Source of the DNA: Treponema sp. UBA937 | Lineage (GTDB): Bacteria; Spirochaetota; Spirochaetia; Treponematales; Breznakiellaceae | DNA length: 46,607 nt | Assembly (NCBI GenBank): GCA_002293455.1 | Contig: DBDH01000019.1 | Span: 53,059-99,665, forward strand | Direction of reading: 5' to 3' | Notes under the pieces: model-generated | Seen by the model: only the letters and a program-made list of their open reading frames with translations | Databases searched by the model: none | What the model was told of the DNA's origin: nothing | Made by a program: the position numbers and the translations under genes | In this document: in pieces, positions 8,315-15,721 of the stretch | Numbering within the stretch: the first letter of the stretch is position 1 | How the letters are laid out: each line of letters opens with the position of its first letter

Positions 8315-9976
8315 TCATCTTATGTGCTGCAAAGCTTCGGTGATGTTGTAACAGTAATCGCCGACTTTTTCTATGCGGCGGACCAAGTCGATAAAGAGCA
8401 GTTCCATCTTTACATCTTCGCCGGCTTCAATCTGCTTGCGCCCCATTTTGCGGAGTTTGTTGCGGGATTTATCGATCTTGTTTTCCAGATTTTCGGCATA
8501 CTGCACTTGTTCGGCGCTAAGACGCTGCCCCAGCTGTCCCTGGACAAAGGTAAGAAATTCCTTTACAAGCTGGATGTAGGGAGCAAGCGCCTTCAATTCC
8601 TGCGGTTTAAAATACAGTTCTTTTTTCACACTCCGTTCAAGAAGAAGACACATGCTATAGCAATCATCCGTCATATCTTCAAGATCGGAAATAATCCGCA
8701 GAAGCTGCGGAATATTGTGTTCCGACTTGGAGCTTAATTGCTGGCTGCTGCATTCAATAAGGAACATGGTAAGCTGTTCCCTCATTTGATCGGCATAGTC
8801 TTCTTTGTATTGCATCTCGCTGATGAGGCCGGCGACGGTATCCTTTTTACAGTCCTCAACAGTTTCACTAAAGCGCGTATACATATAATTGGCGATTCCC
8901 GCCATTTCCCGGATTTCTTTCTCCGCGCGGACAATGTTGAACTCAGGCGTACCCTGAATGGCTCCCTGTTTGTAATCCAGTTTGTAAGCGTGAAAAGCGG
9001 TATCCGAATCATCATCTTTAATGAGGAAACTTACCAGCTTTGCGAAATATTTCACGAAGGGAAAGAATACCAGCGTGTTTGCTATGTTGAATACGGTATG
9101 CAGCATTGCAAGATGCGTGGTAATGCCGGCGCCTTCAAGAGTTCCGGGAGTTACGGCATTCACGAGCCAAAGCAGAGGATTAAAGAAGATGAGCGCGAGA
9201 ATCGTACCGATAACGTTAAAGAGAATGTGCACAAGGGCTGCCCGCTTTGCGGCGGTTCTCGTCCCGATAGAAGCCAATGCCGCGTCAACCGTGGTTCCGA
9301 TGTTGGCGCCAAGAATCATCGCGGCGGCCATGTTGTACGGAAGAAGCCCGTTGAAAGCCATCGTAAGAACGATGGCCGTCGATGCCGACGATGAATGGAT
9401 GATCAGCGTGATAACAACACCCACAACGGTCCCTATCAGCACCGATCCAACCCCATAATTAGAAAATGATGTAACAAACGATAGCATTTCCGGGGTAAGG
9501 GCGGGCATCGATTTTGTAAGGAAATCCAGCCCCAGAAAAAGGAGCCCAAACCCGAAGAGTATGTCGCCAAAGTCCTTGTACTTCCACCGGACTGTCTTTA
9601 TGATAAAACCGAAACCAACGGCGGGAATAGCGAGGGCCGAAATCTTCAGGTTGAATCCGATGAGCGAAACAACCCAGGCGGTAATGGTGGTTCCGATATT
9701 CGCCCCCATAATTACCCCGATAGACTGGGTAAGCGTGAGGAGCCCCGCGTTTACAAAAGACACCACCATTACAGTCGTAGCCGATGAAGACTGAATGATC
9801 GCCGTTACCACGAGTCCGGTAAGCACAGCCGTAAAACGGTTGCCGGTCATCAAATTCAGAAATTTTTGAAGGCGGTTTCCGGCGTTTTGCTGGATACCAT
9901 CGCTCATGACCTTCATCCCATAAAGGAAAAGGCCCAAACTTCCAACGATATTACATACGATTCCTATGTATTTCAT
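8315..9976 (-). CDS. Na/Pi cotransporter family protein with PhoU-like C-terminal domain
   Basis: An inner-membrane sodium:phosphate symporter of the NptA/YjbB type, 553 residues from the chosen start. The hydrophobic N-terminal part carries the family's inverted repeat: QSSSATT plus GANIGTT in the first half, and HSSSAST plus GANIGTT again in the second. From roughly residue 350 the protein is hydrophilic and helical, like a PhoU domain. The start is placed at ATG 9976, because the family begins directly with the GLFLYGMKVMSDG helix; an ATG 37 codons upstream adds an unrelated segment. No ribosome-binding site is visible. A weak TTTTCA/TACAGT promoter ends 8 bases before the ATG. Phosphate uptake or export is the likely role. 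Confidence 0.92.
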   Translation of the reverse strand: MKYIGIVCNIVGSLGLFLYGMKVMSDGIQQNAGNRLQKFLNLMTGNRFTAVLTGLVVTAIIQSSSATTVMVVSFVNAGLLTLTQSIGVIMGANIGTTITAWVVSLIGFNLKISALAIPAVGFGFIIKTVRWKYKDFGDILFGFGLLFLGLDFLTKSMPALTPEMLSFVTSFSNYGVGSVLIGTVVGVVITLIIHSSSASTAIVLTMAFNGLLPYNMAAAMILGANIGTTVDAALASIGTRTAAKRAALVHILFNVIGTILALIFFNPLLWLVNAVTPGTLEGAGITTHLAMLHTVFNIANTLVFFPFVKYFAKLVSFLIKDDDSDTAFHAYKLDYKQGAIQGTPEFNIVRAEKEIREMAGIANYMYTRFSETVEDCKKDTVAGLISEMQYKEDYADQMREQLTMFLIECSSQQLSSKSEHNIPQLLRIISDLEDMTDDCYSMCLLLERSVKKELYFKPQELKALAPYIQLVKEFLTFVQGQLGQRLSAEQVQYAENLENKIDKSRNKLRKMGRKQIEAGEDVKMELLFIDLVRRIEKVGDYCYNITEALQHIR

Positions 9977-10164
9977 ACAGCCAAACTGTACAGGAAAACG
10001 AAGGTTTTGAAAACAGCAGTGTAACACATTTTTAACAAAAGATGGATGTAAGAAAGACTCTTTATTCAGACGGCCATTGCGGAACAAACGTTTATGTCAT
10101 AAACTATACGAACATCTGCTTTCCGGTGATGCATGAGATTGTTTCAAAAAACATTTCAGAGACT

Positions 10165-10200
10165 CCCTCGCGTAAGCGGGTTCCTGGGTAATTAAACCCA
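10165..10200. repeat. two small hairpins in the 10088-10234 intergenic region
   Basis: CGC-GTAA-GCG (10169-10178) forms a GNRA-type tetraloop hairpin inside CCC...GG. A TGGGT/ACCCA hairpin (10185-10200) follows directly. The first shares CCCTCGCGT with the loop of the stem-loop after glyA. They may be part of a dispersed repeat or of the leader of the phosphoesterase gene. Confidence 0.4.
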
Positions 10201-10234
10201 ACGGACGGAAAAATATCTCACAAAGGAAACATCT

Positions 10235-10768
10235 GTGAAAAACCCTGCGCTTCTGATTATGTCCGATACCCACAGAAATAGATCAGCCCTGAGAGCGGTC
10301 CTTAAATGGGCAAAAAAGCATAATACCGATACTGTTTTCCTGGGAGACGGCATCGATGATGTGTCTCAAGTTACGCGTGAAATCGGCTTCTCATTGCCTA
10401 TTACATTTGTAAGCGGCAATGGTGATGCGGTTGATCATGTACCCTATGTAAAGACGCTGGAATTCGCCGGACACACGTTCTTTATTACTCACGGACATCA
10501 ATTCAGAGTTTCCGAAGGTTTAGACGTTTTAGTCACAGCGGCAAAATCCGCCGGAGCTGATGCCGCCCTGTACGGACACACCCACATTCCCTTTTGGGAA
10601 GAAATCGAGGGAATGTTAATCCTAAACCCCGGCAGCGTCGGAGCTCCCAGGAGCAGCGCGGGCGCCTGTTTTGCCCTTATCGAATGTCCCCCCAACGAAT
10701 GGTTCAAAATCAGTTATTGGAGCATTAGAGACGGGATAATGGGAAAAGTGATCAGGGAACTTTCTTGA
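10235..10768 (+). CDS. YfcE/MJ0936-type metallophosphoesterase
   Basis: A 177-residue calcineurin-like phosphoesterase, a single-domain cytoplasmic enzyme using two divalent metals. All metal-ligand motifs are present: DTHRN (11-15), GDGIDD (39-44), GNGD, THGH and GHTH, followed by NPGSVGAPR, which is typical of the YfcE/MJ0936 subgroup. These enzymes hydrolyse phosphodiesters; the natural substrate is unknown. The start is GTG 10235, with AAAGGA 7 bases upstream. About 90 bases separate it from ubiX, so it is probably a separate unit or only loosely coupled to the downstream operon. Confidence 0.9.
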   Translation: MKNPALLIMSDTHRNRSALRAVLKWAKKHNTDTVFLGDGIDDVSQVTREIGFSLPITFVSGNGDAVDHVPYVKTLEFAGHTFFITHGHQFRVSEGLDVLVTAAKSAGADAALYGHTHIPFWEEIEGMLILNPGSVGAPRSSAGACFALIECPPNEWFKISYWSIRDGIMGKVIRELS

Positions 10769-10859
10769 TAGATAAATTCCCCGGATGAATTAACCCTAAA
10801 AATATACTATACTCAAAGTATTCAAATATCTTAAGATGAATATTCACCGAGGATAATTT

Positions 10860-11432
10860 ATGAAACGTTATCTGGTTTGTATTACCGGCGCGAGCGGGGC
10901 AATGTACGGTCTCAGAACGATGCGCGTTCTGCGTGAAAATAACTGCGAAATTCACGCGATTGTCTCACGCTGGGGGATGACGGTAATTGAAGAAGAAACG
11001 GGAAAATCATTTCCGGAATGGGTTGTTTCTTTGGGACTGAATCCCCATCATGTTTATGATTCGGAAGATTTGGCGGCAGCTCCCTCCAGCGGATCGTTTC
11101 CGTTCGATGGAACAATAATTGTTCCATGCTCAATGAACAGCGCGGGCTGCATCGCTTCGGGAATTTCCGGAAACCTGATTCACCGTGCCGCGTTAGTCGC
11201 TTTAAAAGAATCCCGCCCTTTGCTGTTGGTCCCAAGGGAAACTCCCCTTTCATTAATTGACTTAAAAAACTTAAGCGTGTTAGCGGAAGCGGGAGCGGCC
11301 ATAATACCCGCGTCACCGGCTTTTTATCATAAACCAACATCAGTTGATGAGCTGATCGATTTCATCGCCGGAAAAATTCTTGACCGGCTGGGAATTAATC
11401 ACACACTCTTTAAGAGATGGATGGAGCCATGA
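10860..11432 (+). CDS. ubiX: UbiX-family flavin prenyltransferase
   Basis: Attaches a dimethylallyl group to FMN to make prenylated FMN, the cofactor of UbiD-type decarboxylases. The 190-residue protein has the N-terminal Rossmann-like ITGASGAMYG motif and the conserved central block PCSMNSAGCIASGISGNLI. The RPLLLVPRETPLS segment and the substrate-side PASPAFYHKP follow. Length and motif order match the family closely. The start has GAGGA 8 bases upstream. The stop overlaps the start of the ABC substrate-binding protein by 4 bases, so UbiX is translationally coupled to the transporter. No ubiD gene lies in this window. Confidence 0.93.
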   Translation: MKRYLVCITGASGAMYGLRTMRVLRENNCEIHAIVSRWGMTVIEEETGKSFPEWVVSLGLNPHHVYDSEDLAAAPSSGSFPFDGTIIVPCSMNSAGCIASGISGNLIHRAALVALKESRPLLLVPRETPLSLIDLKNLSVLAEAGAAIIPASPAFYHKPTSVDELIDFIAGKILDRLGINHTLFKRWMEP

Positions 11433-12346
11433 AAATACTCAAACAATTTTTGATTCTTGGAATAATGATAATCGGCCTGAAAGGAACAATTTCCGCGGAA
11501 CCTCTGCGCTTGGCGATTCTTCCAGACGCTGATTCGCTTCCCTTTATGGCTGCCCGCGACGAAGGATTTTTCCAAGCGGAAAACATCGAGGTAGAACTGG
11601 TAACATTTTACAGCCCGCAGGAGCGTGACGCGGCAATACAGGCAGGCAGAGTCGATGGAGCGGTTTCAGATTTACTCGCCGCCGCGTTTTTCAGTGCCGC
11701 CGGTTTCGATATGAAAGTAACAAGTTTAACCGACGGCCGTTATGGAATTGCTGCCGCTCCTTCGTTTAAAGGGAAACCGCTGGAAGCGCTGCGGGGCAAA
11801 AAAATCGGATTGTCGTTACATACAATCATTCAATACGCGGTTGATACTCTGCTGGAAAAATCCGGTGTTTCTTCCAACGAATACGAATCCGTATCCATTC
11901 CCCGTATGCCGATACGAATGGAAATGGTCCTGAACGGACAGATTGACGCGGCCGCTCTTCCTGAACCGCTTCTCACCGCGGCAGTTCAGCGGGGAGCCGT
12001 TCTCCTTGCCTCCACCGACAGCACCGGAATCGACGCGGGAGTGTTACTTTTCTCAAAAAGGATTTTAGATACCCGGTTGGAAGATATCAAAAAGTTTTAC
12101 CGCGCTTATGAGAAGGCAGCGGAAAAAATAAATGCCGATCCTGACGCATACAGGCAGTATCTTGTAGAACAGGCGTCTTTTCCGGCAGAAATCAAGGACG
12201 CCTATTCGTTTATCAGATATAGAAAACCTATGCTGCCCGCGGCAGATCAAATTGAACAAGTCCTTTCATGGCTTTACGCGAAGAAGCTGCTCTCCCAGCA
12301 GATTACAGTTGAAGATATTATTGATAACAGGGCTTTATCACAATGA
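11429..12346 (+). CDS. ABC transporter substrate-binding protein, NMT1/SsuA family
   Basis: An exported solute-binding protein of 305 residues. It has a Sec signal peptide (basic KILKQ, hydrophobic core, predicted cleavage after ISA near residue 23) and no lipobox cysteine. The mature part begins with the type-2 periplasmic fold pattern LRLAILPDADSLPFMAARDEGFFQ seen in NMT1/THI5-like and SsuA/TauA proteins, which bind thiamine precursors, sulfonates or nitrate-like solutes. The ligand cannot be assigned. ATG 11429 is chosen because it makes an ATGA overlap with ubiX and has GGAG just upstream; an ATG 4 codons earlier is less likely. The stop overlaps the ATPase start by 4 bases. Confidence 0.88.
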   Translation: MKILKQFLILGIMIIGLKGTISAEPLRLAILPDADSLPFMAARDEGFFQAENIEVELVTFYSPQERDAAIQAGRVDGAVSDLLAAAFFSAAGFDMKVTSLTDGRYGIAAAPSFKGKPLEALRGKKIGLSLHTIIQYAVDTLLEKSGVSSNEYESVSIPRMPIRMEMVLNGQIDAAALPEPLLTAAVQRGAVLLASTDSTGIDAGVLLFSKRILDTRLEDIKKFYRAYEKAAEKINADPDAYRQYLVEQASFPAEIKDAYSFIRYRKPMLPAADQIEQVLSWLYAKKLLSQQITVEDIIDNRALSQ

Positions 12347-13119
12347 TAACGCTCCGGAATCTTTCCATTGACTATACCGTTTCATCTCATGAAAAAATTT
12401 CCGCCGTTGAAAAGGTCAACGCGGAATTCCCTACGGGGAAAATTTCCGCTTTGCTGGGGCCATCGGGCTGCGGCAAAACAAGCCTTATGCATGTCATGGC
12501 AGGCTTGCAAAAAGTTTCCGGCGGAGAGATTGTAATAAACAACGAACAGCTAAACGGAATCAGAAAATCTACGGCGATTATTTTTCAGGATTTCGGGCTT
12601 CTTCCCTGGAAAACGGTATATGCCAACGCCGAACTGCCTTTAAAGATTAATGGTACGAAAAAGAAAGAGCGGAAAGAAACGGTGCTTCGCCTGCTTGAAG
12701 AATTCGGCCTGCGGGAAAGCATCAATCTGTATCCCAAGCAATTGTCGGGAGGGATGAAGCAGCGTCTCGCTGTTGCGCGCTCTCTCGCGGCTGTTCCGGA
12801 TTTGCTTTTAATGGACGAACCTTTTTCGAGTCTTGACGCTCTTACAAGAGAAGACGCGCAGGATTTTTTGCTGCACATTGCCGCAAAACGAAAAATCAGC
12901 ATCATTATTGTAACACATTCCATTGATGAAGCCGTGTACCTTGCGGACAGGGTGTATCTTATGACAGGAAAAAATCCCGGGACGATAAAACAATACATTG
13001 ATATTCCCGACCGCGGCAAAACTGATTTTAGAACCGATGCCCGGTTTCAGCAATATTGTACCCTTATCAGAGACGCTTTAAAAAGCACAGATATTCCGGA
13101 AGGGTATCAACATGATTAA
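12343..13119 (+). CDS. ABC transporter ATP-binding protein, SsuB/TauB type
   Basis: The cytoplasmic ATPase of the importer, 258 residues. It shows Walker A (GPSGCGKTS, near residue 40), Q-loop (FQDFGLLPWKTV), signature (LSGGMKQRLAVARSL), Walker B with catalytic Glu (LLLMDEPFSSLD) and H-loop (VTHSIDEA). The PWKTV after the Q-loop is characteristic of the nitrate/sulfonate/taurine and thiamine-precursor subfamily, in agreement with the NMT1-like binding protein before it. It overlaps the upstream gene by 4 bases and the downstream permease by 8. Confidence 0.94.
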   Translation: MITLRNLSIDYTVSSHEKISAVEKVNAEFPTGKISALLGPSGCGKTSLMHVMAGLQKVSGGEIVINNEQLNGIRKSTAIIFQDFGLLPWKTVYANAELPLKINGTKKKERKETVLRLLEEFGLRESINLYPKQLSGGMKQRLAVARSLAAVPDLLLMDEPFSSLDALTREDAQDFLLHIAAKRKISIIIVTHSIDEAVYLADRVYLMTGKNPGTIKQYIDIPDRGKTDFRTDARFQQYCTLIRDALKSTDIPEGYQHD

Positions 13120-13870
13120 GCATCAATTAAAATACATTACATCATTCTTGAGAATTTTGCTTGTTCTGATTTTTATTCTCGCTGCATGGAGCTGTTCTTC
13201 GCGGCTCATAAGCAAATCGTTTCTGCCAAGTCCGTCAGTCAGTTTTAAAGCATTGCTTTCTCTTGCTCAATCCGGGATGTTATTTTTTCATCTTGGAGCA
13301 AGCCTTTCCCGAATTTTTTGGGCTTTTCTATGGAGCTTTATTCCCGCGGCAGCTTTGGGACTTACGGCAGGACGATCAGCAAAGCTCAACGCGCTTATCT
13401 CGCCAATATTGTATATTACATACCCTTTGCCAAAAGCGGCGTTTCTTCCGGTTATCATGTTGTTCTTTGGACTGGGAGAAATCTCAAAAATAGTTCTTAT
13501 CTCCCTTATCATATTCAGCCAGATTCTTATAGCCGCGAGAGATTCTTCAAGCCGGATTCCTCAAAGCCTTATTCATTCCGTCCGTTCACTTGGAGCAGGC
13601 AGCATACAGGTTATTCAGCACGTAATTATTCCGGCGGCACTGCCTGATTTGTTTACATCGCTTCGGGTAAGTTTGGGAACCGCCCTGGCCGTACTTTTCC
13701 TGGCGGAAACCTTCGCGGCGTCCAGCGGTTTGGGCTTTCTTATTATTGACGCATGGACGAGAATCGCTTATGCGGAAATGTACGCGTCGATTCTTGCGTT
13801 AAGCATTTTAGGCCTCGCGCTCTTTATGCTTACGGATATTGCCGAACGGCTGTTCTGTCCGTGGAAATGA
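13112..13870 (+). CDS. ABC transporter permease, SsuC/TauC type
   Basis: The membrane subunit of the same importer, 252 residues with about six transmembrane helices. The C-terminal half contains the EAA-like cytoplasmic loop (about residues 145-185, SVRSLGAGSIQVIQHVIIPAALP), which docks on the ATPase, and then the family's ETFAASSGLGFLI segment. It overlaps the ATPase gene by 8 bases and is the last gene of the ubiX operon. The next gene is convergent and its stop lies only 7 bases away, so there is no room for a conventional terminator in between. Confidence 0.92.
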   Translation: MIKHQLKYITSFLRILLVLIFILAAWSCSSRLISKSFLPSPSVSFKALLSLAQSGMLFFHLGASLSRIFWAFLWSFIPAAALGLTAGRSAKLNALISPILYITYPLPKAAFLPVIMLFFGLGEISKIVLISLIIFSQILIAARDSSSRIPQSLIHSVRSLGAGSIQVIQHVIIPAALPDLFTSLRVSLGTALAVLFLAETFAASSGLGFLIIDAWTRIAYAEMYASILALSILGLALFMLTDIAERLFCPWK

Positions 13871-13877
13871 AAGAGTT

Positions 13878-14483
13878 TTAAGCGTCAGGATTTAATTTTA
13901 AACGGTAAATTGCCAGCTTTACATCTTCCTTTATTTCCTTCACTGACTCCCTGTGAAGAACTACCAGCCTGAAAATCGCGGATTCAATCAACCCGTACAA
14001 CAAATCATCCGCGGTCCGAATATTGACGGCGGTAATTTCCCCTGCCCTAACCCCTTCAATCACCATTGCCGCCAAAATGTGGCGTAACCGTACCGTTCTG
14101 CGGCGGACCCGCTCATCAGGGTTGCTTTCACTTTTTGAAAGATACAACAAGTAATTTAGTACAACCGAAAGCAGCCGGCGGTTTTCTTCCAAAATATCAA
14201 TAATTGTGCAGACAACAGTTGTAATACGATCAACAACGCTTACATTTTTATCCTTACGAATTTGCAATAAATCTTTTTCTACTTTAGAGAGAAGCTGCTT
14301 GATACTGTAATTAAAAATCTCTTTCTTATTTTTAAAATAGATATAAAGCGTTGTCCGGGTAATCCCGGAACGGTCGGCGATTTTTTGGAACGTAGCGTCC
14401 TCAAATCCTTCGTCCATAAAAACATCCAACGCTTTTTCCAAAATTTCTTTTCGGCGCTTTTCATGTTCGACAATGATTGACAC
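13878..14483 (-). CDS. TetR/AcrR-family transcriptional regulator
   Basis: A 201-residue regulator with an N-terminal TetR helix-turn-helix (about residues 12-60: IADRSGITRTTLYIYFKNKKEIF) and a helical C-terminal ligand-binding domain with no recognisable ligand signature. The start is GTG 14483, with AAGGAG 8 bases upstream. That ribosome-binding site overlaps the last codons of the methyltransferase gene, whose stop is 11 bases upstream, so the two are cotranscribed. It is convergent with the ubiX/ABC operon and could regulate it, but no shared operator was identified. Confidence 0.9.
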   Translation of the reverse strand: MSIIVEHEKRRKEILEKALDVFMDEGFEDATFQKIADRSGITRTTLYIYFKNKKEIFNYSIKQLLSKVEKDLLQIRKDKNVSVVDRITTVVCTIIDILEENRRLLSVVLNYLLYLSKSESNPDERVRRRTVRLRHILAAMVIEGVRAGEITAVNIRTADDLLYGLIESAIFRLVVLHRESVKEIKEDVKLAIYRLKLNPDA

Positions 14484-14494
14484 GTAAACACTCC

Positions 14495-15667
14495 TTAAAG
14501 TTTTTCATATTCGTAAAGAAACGAACGGACAGATCCGTTAGTAATATTTTTCACCGACGATGATGGTTTCCCAAAATGCGATTCAAAGCCGGGATGATCG
14601 GTAATGACAGCCATCTTCCATCCGGAGAAATGAGAACGGAGTATCCCCATGTCCTGATAATTTTTTTCCGCGTCCGCGGCGTCACCAATTCTTATGCCGT
14701 AAGGCGGATTTGTAATGATGAACCCTTCTTTCTCCGGCGCCTTTATGTCCTTTACCAATCCAACTTTAAATTGAGGCATACATGCCGCCGGTTCATCGGT
14801 TCTGATTCCTCGTTCGGGAGTTTTTCCTACGGCAATATCATAAGCACGGAGAACATTTGACCTCGCGATAGAAACAGCCCTGGAATCTTCATCGCTTCCG
14901 TAAATTCTGATGATCCGGTCAAAGTTGATTTTCGCGAAAAGTTCATCTCTTACTTTTTGTTCGGTTTCTTTGCTGTGAATGTTCAGCTGCGATAAGGCGA
15001 ATTTTCTGCCGATTCCCGGCGCCATGTCCCAGGCGTACAGAGCGGCTTCTATCGCGATTGTTCCCGATCCGCAGAATGGATCGTAAAGCGGAAATTTCCT
15101 TTTCCAGTTTGAAAGCAGGATAATCGCGGCGGCAGTACTTTCCCGCAAAGGAGCCGCTCCGCCTTCCGTACGGTATCCCCGCTTAAAAAGAGGATCGCCC
15201 GAAAGATCGAGCAATACCGAGGCTTCATCTTTTTCCAGATATACCCGTATTTCCGCGGAATTGCCTTGATCGGGCAGCGAACGCGTCTTGTATTTTTCAC
15301 AGAGCCGTTCCGCGGCAGCCTTATGAGCTACAGCCTGAATACTGGTAAAAGCCGTTAATTTTGACCGGTTTGTTCTGACTTTGGCAACCCGCAGTCCTAT
15401 GCCTTTGGGAATAAAATCTTCCCATTCAACGGAATTGATTCCATCAAAAAGCTGATCAAAATCTTCAGCCGGAAAACGGGCCGCTTCTACAAGCACCCGG
15501 TCGGCTGCCCGCAAAGACATGAGGCTGACATATATATCTTTCAGTTCGGCGAGGAATCGGACTTTTCCAAACGATGAATCTAAAACCTTTAAACCGAGCT
15601 TCCGCAATTCATTGGAAACAACCCGTTCCGCCCCAACCGCGCAGAGAGCCGCTATTATAAACTTCAT
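14495..15667 (-). CDS. 23S rRNA guanine-N2 methyltransferase, RlmL/YpsC type (THUMP + UPF0020)
   Basis: Cytoplasmic RNA methyltransferase of 390 residues that would modify 23S rRNA guanine (N2) using S-adenosylmethionine. The N-terminal half is a THUMP-like RNA-binding region (about 45-155, with the conserved RVAKVRTNRSKLTAF stretch). It is followed by the LSGDPLFKRGYR linker motif, the SAM-binding YDPFCGSGTIAIEAAL and the catalytic NPPYG at residue 320. The length matches the single-domain Gram-positive YpsC form rather than the fused E. coli RlmKL. A TCGACA/TATACT promoter (15677-15704) ends 9 bases before the ATG and no ribosome-binding site is seen, so the leader is at most a few bases. 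Confidence 0.9.
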   Translation of the reverse strand: MKFIIAALCAVGAERVVSNELRKLGLKVLDSSFGKVRFLAELKDIYVSLMSLRAADRVLVEAARFPAEDFDQLFDGINSVEWEDFIPKGIGLRVAKVRTNRSKLTAFTSIQAVAHKAAAERLCEKYKTRSLPDQGNSAEIRVYLEKDEASVLLDLSGDPLFKRGYRTEGGAAPLRESTAAAIILLSNWKRKFPLYDPFCGSGTIAIEAALYAWDMAPGIGRKFALSQLNIHSKETEQKVRDELFAKINFDRIIRIYGSDEDSRAVSIARSNVLRAYDIAVGKTPERGIRTDEPAACMPQFKVGLVKDIKAPEKEGFIITNPPYGIRIGDAADAEKNYQDMGILRSHFSGWKMAVITDHPGFESHFGKPSSSVKNITNGSVRSFLYEYEKL

Positions 15668-15676
15668 TCTGCTTAC

Positions 15677-15704
15677 AGTATATCATATTCCGTGAAATTG
15701 TCGA
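15677..15704 (-). promoter_or_regulatory. sigma70-like promoter of the rRNA methyltransferase/TetR unit
   Basis: On the minus strand TCGACA (15699-15704) and TATACT (15677-15682) are 16 bases apart. The -10 element ends 9 bases before the ATG at 15667, which predicts a 5' leader of only about 2 bases. Confidence 0.5.
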
Positions 15705-15721
15705 GGGATAAAAAATAAAAC

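Noticed and set aside
8231..9458. Long open frames on the plus strand opposite the Na/Pi cotransporter gene
   Set aside because: They lack recognisable motifs and ribosome-binding sites and lie opposite a clearly recognised conserved gene.
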